Source: Kitasatospora sp. NBC_00315 (GTDB taxonomy: Bacteria; Actinomycetota; Actinomycetes; Streptomycetales; Streptomycetaceae). From it: a DNA stretch of 64,000 bases. The notes beneath the pieces were generated by a model. The model ran no database searches. It was not told the DNA's origin and worked only from the letters and a program-made list of their open reading frames with translations. Position numbers and translations under genes: made by a program. This document shows, in pieces, positions 1 through 8,074 of the stretch. The stretch is from positions 4,464,001 through 4,528,000 of the forward strand of contig NZ_CP108025.1 of NCBI RefSeq assembly GCF_041435095.1. Reading direction: 5' to 3'. Each line of letters begins with the position of its first letter. The first letter of the stretch is position 1.

Positions 1-1
1 T

Positions 2-667
2 CACCGCGATCCAGGAGAGAAAGCAGCACGAGAGGGGGACCGGCAGGTCGTCCAGCAGCTTGATCTGGACAAGACGCTCCAACGCTGCTCGGTCACGCGC
101 ACTGATCGCCTCCTCGCCGCTGATCTCCGCCAGGCACTCCAGGGCACCCCTGCGCGCCGAACCAGGACCGTTGCGGCGCACCGACTGCAGCAGCGGCACA
201 ACGGTTGCTCCCCACGAACAGAAGGCGTGGACAGCGGCCTGCCGCACCTCCTTGTCGCCGTCACCCAGAAGCGGAGCCAGATGTATCGCTACGGGCACCG
301 CGTCCTCGCCGCAGCCGTTGACGCCCCTGACCGCTGCCCGGCGTACGAAGGGATCGTCGTGGGTCAGCGTCTGCAGGTACCCCTCCAACACCGGGGTTCC
401 CAGCGCCGTGAACACCCGCAGCACCCGCTAGTGCGATCCCGGTACCGCGCCCCGCAGGGCATCGAACACCGGATCGAAGGCCGGGGCGCCGATGCTGCGC
501 AGCGCCGAAAGCAGCGCGCTCTCGGTCACCGGGGAAGCATCGTCGCGCAGTTCGTCCACGAGGGCGGGCAGCGCCGCGGAACCGAGCGCGGCCAGGTGAA
601 CTCCAGCAGCGTGGCGCTCCGCCTCCTCGCCGGCCGACAGAGCCAGAACCCACTGCCGCACGGTCAT
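2..667 (-). pseudogene. HEAT-repeat protein gene interrupted by an in-frame TAG; runs off the window
   Basis: From the ATG at 667 the frame encodes 79 residues beginning MTVRQWVLALSAGEE, then meets TAG at 428-430. The same frame stays open for 142 further codons to position 2, continuing RVLRVFTALGTPVLEGYLQTL and then HDDPFVRRAAVRGV. Both halves have the Ala/Leu-rich helical pairs of HEAT repeats, usually protein-protein scaffolds. The start overlaps the upstream stop by 4 bp (ATGA), implying coupling. A nonsense mutation, for example CAG to TAG, best explains the break; readthrough or a sequencing error remain possible. The gene continues past the window edge, so its full length is unknown. 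Confidence 0.7.
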
Positions 668-1194
668 GCCAGGTCCTTGAAGAGCGCGTCGTACGGCTCG
701 TCCTCCGGGGTGAAGACCAGAACGAAATCCCTGCCCGTCACGGTGACGACCTCCCGCAGCCGGGCCAGCGCGTCGGTCTCCGTCGGGAGGGAGAGACCGA
801 GGGCGGCTGCCGCCCGGTTCCGTCGAGCCCAGAGATCGGGTATGTCCTCCAGGTACCCGGCGGCGAGCGCGCGGCTCTTCTCCACGGTGAACGTCCGGCA
901 GTCCTGCCACCACGGCACCACCAACAGCAGCCGCAGCAACTCGGGCAGCCCGACGGCGACCAGTGCCGCACGGCCTTCGGAGTCCGCGAACAGGATTGGC
1001 CGCTCCTCGCCGCCTTCACCGCAGAAGAAGTACGTGCCCCCGGCTCCGTGCCCGGCGAAGCCCTCCAGGGCCGCGCCCGAGGCAAGGTGCACCTCCTCGC
1101 CGTGGGCACCCTGGTCCAGGTCGAAGTCACCCGGCCAGGCCAGAAAGGTGGCGGCATCGTCGTGCGTGCGAACGGCGGCGATCAGCGATTGCAT
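664..1194 (-). CDS. hypothetical protein, 176 aa, coupled to the HEAT-repeat gene
   Basis: The protein starts MQSLIAAVRTHDDAATFLAWPG and ends EPYDALFKDLA. I see no signal peptide or membrane segment and do not recognise the family. The acidic, aromatic-containing sequence (PWWQDCRTFTVEKSRALAAGYLEDIPDLW) looks like a soluble globular domain, with SUKH/Smi1-like immunity folds a speculative possibility. I chose the ATG at 1194 because sequence upstream of it in this frame is low-complexity and lacks coding character. Its stop overlaps the start of the HEAT-repeat gene by 4 bp, so the two form an operon. Confidence 0.6.
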   Translation of the reverse strand: MQSLIAAVRTHDDAATFLAWPGDFDLDQGAHGEEVHLASGAALEGFAGHGAGGTYFFCGEGGEERPILFADSEGRAALVAVGLPELLRLLLVVPWWQDCRTFTVEKSRALAAGYLEDIPDLWARRNRAAAALGLSLPTETDALARLREVVTVTGRDFVLVFTPEDEPYDALFKDLA

Positions 1195-1330
1195 GCACCG
1201 CACCTTAGTGAGGGGGGACTGACAGCCCGCTTGCGGGTAACTCCAAGCCTCGCCAGTGCTGGAGCCAGGCGCCTCCGCCCGACCCAGCCTGGACAAAAAC
1301 ACAGGACATCGACGGGTGCGCGACAACGAT

Positions 1331-1361
1331 GAAGGGCCGGACGCGATGCGGCCGGCCCTTC
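1331..1361 (-). terminator. hairpin beside the partial tRNA-Ser copy
   Basis: A perfect 10-bp stem (1331-1340 with 1352-1361) sits just outside the partial tRNA-Ser copy. The hairpin at 3930-3962 occupies the same place relative to the intact tRNA-Ser. It is probably the duplicated tRNA terminator, with a changed stem sequence. Confidence 0.5.
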
Positions 1362-1364
1362 ATC

Positions 1365-1437
1365 TGCCCTGGCGGGCGGGTGCGGAGGATACGAGATTCG
1401 AACTCGTGAGGGGTTGCCCCCCCAACACGCTTTCCAA
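1365..1437 (-). repeat. partial copy of tRNA-Ser 3' half (attachment-site duplicate)
   Basis: This stretch matches 3966-4036, covering the 3' flank, acceptor, T arm, variable arm and 3' anticodon stem of tRNA-Ser. It ends exactly at the anticodon loop (tttccaa); after that the sequences diverge. It carries two extra C residues in the run at about 1417-1423. No tRNA can be made from it. This is the typical footprint of an element integrated at a tRNA anticodon-loop site. Confidence 0.85.
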
Positions 1438-1533
1438 CTGTCCGTCCGGCCGTCCGGCAGTGGTCACAGGTGTCCTGACCTGTGGCGGAGCGGCCCGCTC
1501 GCCAGGCTTCGGACGGTCCTGGACGGAGGTGAA

Positions 1534-1554
1534 TGCAACCAGAACTGCCAACCA
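1534..1554. repeat. 20-bp repeat just inside the island end (candidate integrase arm site)
   Basis: The sequence tgcaaccagaactgccaacc plus a recurs at 3901-3920 with a single one-base indel. One copy lies just inside each end of the tRNA-Ser island. On the other strand it reads as a doubled TGGTTGCA, as expected for arm-type integrase sites. Confidence 0.45.
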
Positions 1555-1577
1555 TGCTGCCGCCGGTCCGGTCCGGT

Positions 1578-2000
1578 TCAGACCTTGCTGACGACGATGG
1601 TGTCCGGGAGCAGTTTCTCCAGGTCGTCGACGTCGGAGGTGAAGACGGTGACCTGTCCTTTCTGGCGCATGGCGACAACGGCGAGCATCGCGTCGATGGC
1701 GTACTTGTGACCGTGCAGGTTCGTTGCGGCCAGCAGTCTGCGGGCTTGCCTGGCCTCGTCCTTGCCCAGGTCGGCCACGCTGACGCGAGAGAGGACCCAG
1801 TCCCACCGCTGCTCGGTGGTCCTGCTGTCGTATGCCTCGACGAGAGTCATGGGAGAGGTGACCACGTCGGCCTCGCCACGTGCCGCGAGTTCGAGGCGGG
1901 CGATCATCATCCGGTCACCGCGAACGGCGAGGGAGAGGGCTTCGCAGTCGAGCACGAAGACACGCACCGGCCTGGCCTCGCTGCCGTGCTTCCTCGTCAC
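1578..2000 (-). CDS. PIN-domain toxin (VapC-like)
   Basis: A 140-aa protein with the PIN nuclease layout: D18 in VLDCE, E55 in TLVEAY, D103 in YAIDAML and D123 in FTSDVDD form the expected acidic, metal-binding set. PIN toxins are RNases that cut tRNA or rRNA and arrest growth when released from the antitoxin. The GTG start at 2000 overlaps the antitoxin stop by 4 bp, the usual coupled order with antitoxin first. It lies inside the tRNA-Ser island, where toxin-antitoxin pairs commonly stabilise mobile DNA. The RNA target cannot be predicted. Confidence 0.85.
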   Translation of the reverse strand: MTRKHGSEARPVRVFVLDCEALSLAVRGDRMMIARLELAARGEADVVTSPMTLVEAYDSRTTEQRWDWVLSRVSVADLGKDEARQARRLLAATNLHGHKYAIDAMLAVVAMRQKGQVTVFTSDVDDLEKLLPDTIVVSKV

Positions 2001-2275
2001 GCGGCCTCTCCGGTGCGCTTGCTCCGGGCAGCGCGGCGGCGTTCGTGCTCGGCATCGAGGTCGTCCAGCTCGGCGTAGGCCGTTGAGCGCTCAGTCTCGG
2101 TGACGGGTCCGTGCTCCTCTTCGAGCCAGTGGACGAGCTCTCGGAGCTTGTCCCGGTCGCGCTTGGCACGCAGCGCGTCGGTGACGTAGGCGGAGATGCC
2201 CCGTTCGTCGGCTTCCGCGCGGATCTCCTCAAGGAGATCCTCCGGGATCGTCACGGTCACTTTCTTCGATGCCAT
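1997..2275 (-). CDS. ribbon-helix-helix antitoxin (VapB-like)
   Basis: A 92-aa protein starting MASKKVTVTIPEDLLEEIRA, a classic N-terminal ribbon-helix-helix strand and helix. A second helix (ISAYVTDALRAKRDRD) follows, then a charged C-terminal tail that probably wraps the toxin. The tail ends in RSKRTGEAA. It should neutralise the adjacent PIN toxin and repress its own promoter. I chose the ATG at 2275; an in-frame ATG at 2287 would add four residues. The palindrome at 2291-2304 immediately upstream is the likely operator. Confidence 0.8.
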   Translation of the reverse strand: MASKKVTVTIPEDLLEEIRAEADERGISAYVTDALRAKRDRDKLRELVHWLEEEHGPVTETERSTAYAELDDLDAEHERRRAARSKRTGEAA

Positions 2276-2290
2276 ACAAGTGACCATACT

Positions 2291-2304
2291 TGCCGTATAC
2301 GGCA
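2291..2304 (-). promoter_or_regulatory. operator palindrome of the toxin-antitoxin operon
   Basis: TGCCGTATACGGCA is a perfect 14-bp palindrome 16 bp upstream of the antitoxin ATG. Its TATAC core could also serve as a -10 element. Ribbon-helix-helix antitoxins bind such sites for autorepression. Confidence 0.55.
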
Positions 2305-2725
2305 CCCGCCAGTAAGGCGGGGCTTGTGCAGCGTGCGGCGGTGAGCGCAGTCCATGACCCGGTCGACTGTGATGAGCCACGCCGCGTCCTCCTCGGCGCT
2401 GGTCCCGAGCACGCTCTCCCGGTCCACGGACATGGCGACGAACTCCGCCCGGCCCGGCTCGGGGCCCAGAACCCCGGCGGGTCGGCCTGCTTCGGCAGCC
2501 TCGCCCTCGTCCGGTGGGGGCGCCCACAGCAGCCGGGACCCTGGCCGGCGACGCTGATCAGGAACTCGCCGTTCGCGTCGACGACCCCATGCTCGACCCC
2601 GAGTCCGTGTCACCGCCGGCCCGGCTCCGCCACCAGGTCGGGATGGTCGCCCGGTACGGCGACCGTGGGTTCCGCGCTCCCGACGATCATCGGCCGCCAG
2701 GCGGCCCCACCGGCCTCGCCTCTAG
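2305..2725 (-). pseudogene. decayed coding remnants between the TA pair and the IS
   Basis: Two minus-strand fragments look once coding. Beside the IS is RPMIVGSAEPTVAVPGDHP, which stops at PGRR; in another frame nearer the TA pair is EFVAMSVDRESVLGTSAEED and then AAWLITVDRVMDCAHRRTLH. A third frame contains HGVVDANGEFLISVAG. The frame changes suggest a gene degraded by indels. I cannot name it. Confidence 0.35.
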
Positions 2726-2758
2726 ATGATTGATTCCAAGGGATAGCTGCGGAGACAG

Positions 2759-2809
2759 CGCGAGGGTGTCCAGGCTCAGTTTGTGACGACCGAGATGGAC
2801 ACCCTCGCG
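2759..2809 (+). promoter_or_regulatory. 13-bp inverted repeat enclosing the transposase start
   Basis: CGCGAGGGTGTCC (2759-2771) and its exact complement (2797-2809) flank the GTG start at 2783. In RNA this forms a strong hairpin with the initiation region in the loop and the first codons in the stem. It would limit translation, especially from transcripts entering from outside. Confidence 0.6.
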
Positions 2810-3697
2810 ACTGCACTCTACGTGCGCGTCGACGATCTGCTGAAGACTTCGCCGGAACTGCTGCCGTGGCGCCCGCCGGTGGGGCTGGCGCCGAAGCTGA
2901 CCGATGCCGAACTGGTCACCCTGGCGGTGATGCAGGCTCTGCTCGGCTTCACCTCAGAAGCCCGGTGGCTGCGCTTCGCCCATGCCGCCCTGCACCCGCT
3001 GTTCCCGTACCTGCCCCAGCAGAGCGGCTGGAACAAGCGCCTGCGACGGGCCGCCCCACTGATCCAGCACGTCACCAGGGCGCTGGCCCGCGACACCGCC
3101 CTGTGGAGCGACGACGTGTGGGTGGTCGACTCCACGCCCGTCGAATGCGGCCGCTCCCGCGAGACCGTCAAGCGCTCCGACCTGGCCGGATGGGCCGAGT
3201 ACGGCTACTGCGCCAGCCACAGCCGCTTCTTCTGGGGCCTGCGCCTGCACCTGGTCTGCACCCTCCACGGCCTACCCGTCGCCTTCGCGCTCACCGGCGC
3301 CAAGGCCGTCGAGCGCGAGGTCCTGCTCGACATGCTCGCCGCCGACCCGGACCTGACCCGACAGCGGCCGGGCCAGATCCTGCTCGCCGACATGAACTAC
3401 TACGGCCGCGCCTTCGAACACGAACTCGCGGCCACCGGCGTGCGGCTCCTGCGACCAGCCCGCAAAGGCGAGGCCCCACGAGCCGGATCGCACCTGTTCA
3501 AGCCGCTCCGGCAGCTGATCGAGTCCGTCAACCAGACCCTCAAGAGCCAACTCGACCTCGAACGCCACGGCGGACGCACCCCATCCGGAGTGACCGTCCG
3601 GGTCCTGCAACGCATCCTCGCGCTGACCGCGGCAATCTGGCACAACCACAACACCGGCCGGCCCACCCTGCGATCACTCACCGCCTACGACCACTGA
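2783..3697 (+). CDS. IS982-family DDE transposase
   Basis: A 304-aa protein with the IS982-type pattern: N-terminal SEARWLRFAHAAL and LFPYLPQQSGWNKRLRR, then D116 in WVVDSTPVECG, the conserved RSDLAGWAEYGYCASHSRFFWG block, D203 in LLADMNYYG and E247 in RQLIESVNQTLKSQL. These supply the catalytic DDE triad of the RNase H-like transposase. It ends IWHNHNTGRPTLRSLTAYDH, close to the right inverted repeat. Length is normal for the family and no frameshift is seen, so it may be active. The GTG at 2783 lies in the loop of a hairpin. Confidence 0.9.
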   Translation: MTTEMDTLATALYVRVDDLLKTSPELLPWRPPVGLAPKLTDAELVTLAVMQALLGFTSEARWLRFAHAALHPLFPYLPQQSGWNKRLRRAAPLIQHVTRALARDTALWSDDVWVVDSTPVECGRSRETVKRSDLAGWAEYGYCASHSRFFWGLRLHLVCTLHGLPVAFALTGAKAVEREVLLDMLAADPDLTRQRPGQILLADMNYYGRAFEHELAATGVRLLRPARKGEAPRAGSHLFKPLRQLIESVNQTLKSQLDLERHGGRTPSGVTVRVLQRILALTAAIWHNHNTGRPTLRSLTAYDH

Positions 3698-3713
3698 CCT
3701 CGGAATCAATCAT

Positions 3714-3839
3714 CTAGATGCGACCACGCCCGACCACCTCCAGCCGCGCGCGATGCAGCAACTCGGTCAGCGCACTCTCCCCGCCCGTTATGTCGGCATC
3801 CTCCCTCGTCATCGCGGGAGTCGAGTGGGACTCCTCCAT
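3714..3839 (-). pseudogene. short ORF fragment abutting the right end of the IS
   Basis: A 41-codon frame (MEESHSTPAMTREDADITGG, ending VVGRGRI) stops in the TAG of the CTAG next to the insertion. It probably belongs to the coding DNA disrupted here. The remnant on the other side of the IS is in a different frame, so a simple rejoining does not restore a gene. Confidence 0.3.
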
Positions 3840-3900
3840 CGGGCGGGGCAGGCCACCGGGCTGCAAAAAGGAGCGGAATGCGCTAAATACCCGATATAAG

Positions 3901-3920
3901 TGCAACCAGAACTGCAACCA
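3901..3920. repeat. second copy of the 20-bp island-end repeat
   Basis: This copy matches 1534-1554 apart from one base. It sits 65 bp inside the right repeat of the tRNA-Ser island and is a candidate integrase arm site. Confidence 0.45.
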
Positions 3921-3929
3921 CGGAACGAC

Positions 3930-3962
3930 GAAGGACCCGGCCGCAGTGCGGTCGGGTCCTTC
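3930..3962 (-). terminator. terminator of tRNA-Ser
   Basis: A perfect 10-bp stem (3930-3939 with 3953-3962) directly downstream of the minus-strand tRNA-Ser gene. Confidence 0.65.
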
Positions 3963-3983
3963 GTTTGCCCTGGCGGGCGGGTG

Positions 3984-4068
3984 CGGAGGATACGAGATTC
4001 GAACTCGTGAGGGGTTGCCCCCAACACGCTTTCCAAGCGTGCGCCCTAGGCCACTAGGCGAATCCTCC
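3984..4068 (-). tRNA. tRNA-Ser(GGA)
   Basis: An 85-nt tRNA with a 7-bp acceptor stem (GGAGGAT with ATCCTCC), T arm containing GTTCGAATC, a long variable arm and anticodon stem-loop CACGC-TTGGAAA-GCGTG. The anticodon GGA is at 4032-4034. The 3' CCA is not encoded. Its 3' half plus flank (3966-4036) is duplicated at 1365-1437, marking it as an integration site. Confidence 0.95.
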
Positions 4069-4198
4069 GTGGGAGAGCTTAGTACATGTTCGGGGGTGCT
4101 CGCGACCACCTATCCGCAGGTGGTCATGGGTGGGTGCCTGCGGATCGGAGAGCGGGGTGGGCGGTAGGAGCTGCGGTCGGAATCCGCTACTCTGGGGG

Positions 4199-4289
4199 CA
4201 GCCCCTCGTGTGGCGTTATCTCTCTGAACCCCCCCAGGGCCGGAAGGCAGCAAGGGTAAGAGGGCTCTGGCGGGTGCACGAGGGGTCTT
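4199..4289 (+). ncRNA. ffs: signal recognition particle RNA (4.5S type)
   Basis: Contains the conserved SRP domain IV signature GGGCCGGAAGGCAGCAAGGG with its GGAA tetraloop. It is closed by a long terminal stem (CCCCTCGTG at 4202-4210 pairing with 4277-4285). It lies directly upstream of dnaX, a linkage known in streptomycetes. It would pair with Ffh to target membrane proteins. The ends are estimated from the stem. Confidence 0.9.
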
Positions 4290-4374
4290 TGCGTTCCCTG
4301 GGGCCCGGTGCGCCGGGTGGCCGCTGGGCTGCGGGGCGCCGCGTTTGTCCGTGCGTCCCGATATCGTCGGTGGT

Positions 4375-6549
4375 GTGTCCCTAGCCCTGTACCGCCGCTA
4401 CCGCCCCGAGACTTTCGCCGAGGTCATCGGGCAGGAGCACGTGACCGCTCCGCTCCAGCAGGCCCTGCGCAACAACAGGGTCAACCACGCCTACCTGTTC
4501 AGCGGCCCGCGCGGCTGCGGCAAGACGACCAGCGCGCGCATCCTGGCCCGCTGCCTCAACTGCGAGCAGGGTCCGACGCCGACGCCGTGCGGGGTCTGCC
4601 AGTCCTGCACGGACCTGGCGACCGGCGGGCCGGGGTCGATCGACGTGATCGAGATCGACGCCGCCTCGCACGGTGGTGTGGACGACGCGCGTGATCTGCG
4701 TGAGCGGGCGTTCTTCGCGCCGGTGCACAGCAGGTACAAGATCTTCATCCTGGACGAGGCCCACATGGTGACCCCGGCCGGCTTCAACGCCCTGCTGAAG
4801 GTGGTCGAGGAGCCGCCGGAGCACCTCAAGTTCATCTTCGCCACCACGGAGCCGGAGAAGGTGATCGGGACGATCCGCTCCCGTACGCACCACTACCCGT
4901 TCCGGCTGGTGCCCCCCGGCACGCTGCGGGACTACCTCGCGGAGGTCTGCGGGCGGGAGGGCATCCAGGTCGAGGACACGGTGTTCCCGCTGGTGGTGCG
5001 CTCCGGCGCCGGCTCGGTGCGTGACTCGATGTCGGTGATGGACCAGCTGCTCGCGGGCGCCGACGAGGCCGGTGTGACGTACCCGATGGCCACCGCCCTG
5101 CTCGGGTACACCGACTCGGCGCTGCTCGACGAGGTGGTGGACGCCTTCGCCGCGCAGGACGGGGCGACGGTCTTCCAGATCATCGACCGGGTGGTCGAGG
5201 GCGGTCACGACCCGCGGCGGTTCGTGACCGACCTCCTGGAGCGGCTGCGGGATCTGGTGATCCTGGCGACCGTGCCCGACGCGGGGGAGAAGGGCCTGAT
5301 CGACGCTCCGGCGGACCGCGTCGCGATCATGCAGGCGCAGGCTGACTCCTTCGGAGCCGCCGAGCTGAGCCGCGCCGCCGACATCGTCAACACCGGGCTG
5401 ACCGAGATGCGCGGCAACGCCGCGCCCCGGCTCCAGCTGGAGCTGATCTGCGCACGGGTGATGCTGCCCGGCGCGTACAGCGACGAGCTGTCGCTGCAGG
5501 CCCGGCTGGACAAGCTGGAGCGCCGGGCGGCCGCCGGCGGATTCGCGCAGGCCGGTGGTTTCGCGCAGGCCGGGGCCCCGGTGGCTGCCGTGGGCGAGCC
5601 GGTCGCGCCGATGCCGGTGGTCCCGCCGGCCGGTCCGGCAGCGGCTCCGCCGGCCGCTCCGCCGGTCGCCGTCGCTCCGCAGGCGCCGGCCCAGGCGCCG
5701 CCGCCCGCCGCCGCGGCGGGACCCGCCCCCGGGGCCTGGCCGATCGCGCGCAGCTTCCCGTCTCCCGGCGCCGGTGCACCCGCGCCGACGCCCGCACCGG
5801 CACCCGGCCCGATCCCCGCCCCGGGGCCCGGGCAGAGCCCGGCGCCCGCCGTCGCGCCGCCGGTGGCCGCGCAGCCGGGCGGTGGTCAGCCGTCGGCGGC
5901 CGCGGCGCAGGGGGCCGGGCAGGTCAGGCAGATGTGGCCGCAGATCCTGGAGGCGGTGAAGAACCGCCGGCGCTTCACCTGGATCCTGCTCAGCCAGAAC
6001 GGCCAGGTCGCGGGCTTCGACGGCAGCGTGCTCCAGGTCTCGTTCATCAACGCGGGCGCCCGGGACAGCTTCGTCAGCAGCAACAGCGAGGACGTGCTGA
6101 AGCAGGCTCTGGCCGACGCGCTGGGCGTGGACTGGCGGGTCGAGTGCATCGTCGACCCCTCGGGTGGCGGGAGCACCGCGCCCGGCGGCCCTACCGCTGC
6201 CGCTGTCGGCGGCGGGGGCTGGGGCGGACAGCAGGCGGCCCGTCCAGCGGCTCCGGCGCAAACCCCGCCGCCGGCTCCGGCGGCGTTCTCGCCGATGGCG
6301 GCCCCGGCGCCGCCGGCCGCCCCGACAGCCCCGCCGGTCCAGGCGGCCGCTCCGGCGTCCCAGCCCCGCGCCCAGCAGGCTCCGGCGGCGCCCGCGCAGC
6401 AGGCGGCCGCGCCGTCCGCTGCGACGGGGGCGACGGCCGGGGCCCCCGGGGCGCCTGCGTCCGGCGAGAGCGGCCTCACGGGCCAGGAACTGATCCTTCG
6501 CGAGCTGGGTGCCACGGTGCTGGAGGAGATCCACCACAGCGGGAACTGA
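4375..6549 (+). CDS. dnaX: DNA polymerase III gamma/tau subunit
   Basis: The clamp-loader ATPase of the replisome. The N-terminus has ALYRRYRPETFAEVIGQEHV, Walker A GPRGCGKTT, a four-cysteine zinc module (CLNCEQGPTPTPCGVCQSC), and Walker B FILDEAHM followed by the sensor region IFATTEPEKVIGTIRSR. A long Pro/Ala linker (about residues 400-540) precedes a conserved domain around QMWPQILEAVKNRRRFTWIL and a second Pro/Ala tail. I chose the GTG at 4375 because family members begin (M/V)SLALYRRYRPE; a TTG at 4345 would add ten residues. A short FAQAGG duplication marks the linker. It heads the conserved dnaX-ybaB-recR group. Confidence 0.97.
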   Translation: MSLALYRRYRPETFAEVIGQEHVTAPLQQALRNNRVNHAYLFSGPRGCGKTTSARILARCLNCEQGPTPTPCGVCQSCTDLATGGPGSIDVIEIDAASHGGVDDARDLRERAFFAPVHSRYKIFILDEAHMVTPAGFNALLKVVEEPPEHLKFIFATTEPEKVIGTIRSRTHHYPFRLVPPGTLRDYLAEVCGREGIQVEDTVFPLVVRSGAGSVRDSMSVMDQLLAGADEAGVTYPMATALLGYTDSALLDEVVDAFAAQDGATVFQIIDRVVEGGHDPRRFVTDLLERLRDLVILATVPDAGEKGLIDAPADRVAIMQAQADSFGAAELSRAADIVNTGLTEMRGNAAPRLQLELICARVMLPGAYSDELSLQARLDKLERRAAAGGFAQAGGFAQAGAPVAAVGEPVAPMPVVPPAGPAAAPPAAPPVAVAPQAPAQAPPPAAAAGPAPGAWPIARSFPSPGAGAPAPTPAPAPGPIPAPGPGQSPAPAVAPPVAAQPGGGQPSAAAAQGAGQVRQMWPQILEAVKNRRRFTWILLSQNGQVAGFDGSVLQVSFINAGARDSFVSSNSEDVLKQALADALGVDWRVECIVDPSGGGSTAPGGPTAAAVGGGGWGGQQAARPAAPAQTPPPAPAAFSPMAAPAPPAAPTAPPVQAAAPASQPRAQQAPAAPAQQAAAPSAATGATAGAPGAPASGESGLTGQELILRELGATVLEEIHHSGN

Positions 6550-6885
6550 CCACGGGGGCCGGCCACGGAGGCGGACGGGGACGGACGGGGACGGACGGGG
6601 GCCGACCACGGACGGGGACGGGGACGGACGAGTCCCGCCGGGAGCCGCCGGGAGCCGCCGCGCTCCACCTTTGGCAGCCCGGCGGTGAGGCGAGTCGTGG
6701 CAGCCCGGCGGTGGGGCGAGGTGTGCCGGGGGCGGCCCGGGCCGGCTCCGCGCCGGGTACGCCCGCGTCCGGCGGGTGCAGCACGTAGGCTCGGAGCCAC
6801 GTACACCGCCGTGCGCAGCCTCGTGCACGGTGCCGGCGGTGCGACCGTGCCTCACCAGGCGTCCGTACCCAGGCAGGAGTGATCC
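6550..6885 (+). repeat. dnaX-ybaB spacer with GC-rich short tandem repeats
   Basis: From about 6570 to 6632 the spacer repeats GGACGGGGAC-like units. Two imperfect copies of a GGCAGCCCGGCGGTG unit follow at about 6675-6720. The remainder leads to the ybaB start. No gene is supported. Confidence 0.5.
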
Positions 6886-7221
6886 GTGTTTCCCGGTGGC
6901 CAGCCCAATATGCAGCAGCTGCTCAAGCAGGCGCAGAAGATGCAGGAGGACCTCGCCCGGGCCCAGCAGGAGCTGGCCGAGGCGAAGGTGAGCGGATCGG
7001 CGGGCGGTGGCCTGGTCGAGGCGACGGTGACCGGTGCGGGGGAGCTGGTGGCGCTGACCATCGCGCCCGCCGCCGTTGATCCCGAGGACACCGAGACGCT
7101 CGCCGACCTCATCCTGGCGGCCGTTCGCGACGCCGCCCAGGCGGCGCAGAAGATCCAGGCGGAGCGGATGGGCCCGCTGACCCAGGGCCTGGGCGGCGGC
7201 ATCCCCGGTCTGCCGTTCTGA
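6886..7221 (+). CDS. YbaB/EbfC family nucleoid-associated protein
   Basis: A 111-aa protein starting [20 protein letters not shown], a helical coiled-coil opening typical of YbaB/EbfC, then [20 protein letters not shown] and a helical C-terminus. The family forms tweezer-like dimers that bind DNA and is usually placed between dnaX and recR, as here. The GTG at 6886 follows CAGGAGTGATCC, a good ribosome site. The Gly-rich tail ([11 protein letters not shown]) is typical of actinomycete members. Confidence 0.93.
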   Translation: MFPGGQPNMQQLLKQAQKMQEDLARAQQELAEAKVSGSAGGGLVEATVTGAGELVALTIAPAAVDPEDTETLADLILAAVRDAAQAAQKIQAERMGPLTQGLGGGIPGLPF

Positions 7222-7350
7222 CCTCCGGCGCGCCGACGGCCCACCACCGGTCGGCGCCGATCCGGGCGCGCCACCCGCGGGCGCGCAGCGCACCGGGTCG
7301 CATACACCGCTGCGGTTCCGGCGGCACGGCTTTGTGTGATTTGTGCGGGA

Positions 7351-7382
7351 GTCGGGCGTCGGACGGTGCGTCCGGCGCCCGA
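7351..7382 (+). terminator. GC-rich hairpin between ybaB and recR
   Basis: A 14-bp, nearly perfect stem (7351-7364 with 7369-7382) and a 4-nt loop, without a clear T run. It may terminate or attenuate ybaB transcripts before recR. Confidence 0.4.
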
Positions 7383-7474
7383 TTCGTTGGATGATGGCAC
7401 CGGAGTACCCGTAGGCATGAACGGCGGCCAGCGAGGCCGCCGGACGTACGGCATCCACGAGGGAAGGCGCGACG

Positions 7475-8074
7475 TTGTACGAGGGCGTGGTTCAGGACCT
7501 GATCGACGAACTGGGCAGGCTGCCCGGCGTCGGGCCCAAGAGCGCGCAGCGGATCGCCTTCCACATCCTGCAGGCCGACCCGACCGATGTGCGCCGGCTG
7601 GCGCACTCGCTGTTGGAGGTCAAGGACAAGGTCCGGTTCTGCGCGGTCTGCGGCAACGTCGCGGAGTCCGAGCGCTGCCGGGTCTGCCTGGATCCGCGCC
7701 GCGATCTCTCGGTGATCTGCGTGGTCGAGGAGTCCAAGGACGTGGTGGCGATCGAGCGCACCCGCGAGTTCCGCGGCCGCTATCACGTGCTGGGGGGCGC
7801 GATCAGCCCGATCGAGGGCGTCGGCCCGGACGACCTGCGGATCCGGGAGCTGCTGGCGCGGCTCGCGGACGGTACGGTCACCGAGCTGATCCTGGCCACC
7901 GACCCCAACCTTGAGGGGGAGGCGACCGCCACCTACCTGGCCCGGCTGTGCAAGCCGATGGGTCTGAGGGTGACCCGGCTGGCGAGTGGACTGCCCGTCG
8001 GCGGGGACCTTGAGTACGCGGACGAGGTCACCCTCGGCCGGGCCTTCGAAGGGAGACGACTGCTCGATGTCTGA
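7475..8074 (+). CDS. recR: recombination mediator protein RecR
   Basis: A 199-aa protein, full length for RecR. It has the helix-hairpin-helix [20 protein letters not shown]-type segment, the four-Cys zinc finger ([16 protein letters not shown]), and a Toprim domain ([15 protein letters not shown] through [17 protein letters not shown]), ending with the Walker-like [16 protein letters not shown] pattern. RecR works with RecF/RecO to load RecA on gapped DNA. The TTG at 7475 follows GAGGGAAGG at good spacing and matches the family's [10 protein letters not shown] start. It overlaps the next gene by 8 bp. Confidence 0.95.
   Translation: MYEGVVQDLIDELGRLPGVGPKSAQRIAFHILQADPTDVRRLAHSLLEVKDKVRFCAVCGNVAESERCRVCLDPRRDLSVICVVEESKDVVAIERTREFRGRYHVLGGAISPIEGVGPDDLRIRELLARLADGTVTELILATDPNLEGEATATYLARLCKPMGLRVTRLASGLPVGGDLEYADEVTLGRAFEGRRLLDV

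Larger units (their letters stand above)
2726..3713 (+). mobile_element. IS982-family insertion sequence
   Basis: The 988-bp element has 12-bp perfect terminal inverted repeats, ATGATTGATTCC at 2726-2737 and its complement at 3702-3713. It is flanked by CTAG on both sides (2722-2725 and 3714-3717), a likely target duplication; CTAGATG is actually repeated, so the exact border is ambiguous by a few bases. It carries one transposase gene filling nearly its whole length and looks intact. It sits in the decayed DNA of the tRNA-Ser island. Confidence 0.85.

Noticed and set aside
4381-7458. 1025-codon open frame on the minus strand opposite dnaX and ybaB
   Set aside because: It is the antisense shadow of high-G+C genes; the protein is Arg/Gly/His-rich low complexity, while the plus strand encodes clear DnaX and YbaB.
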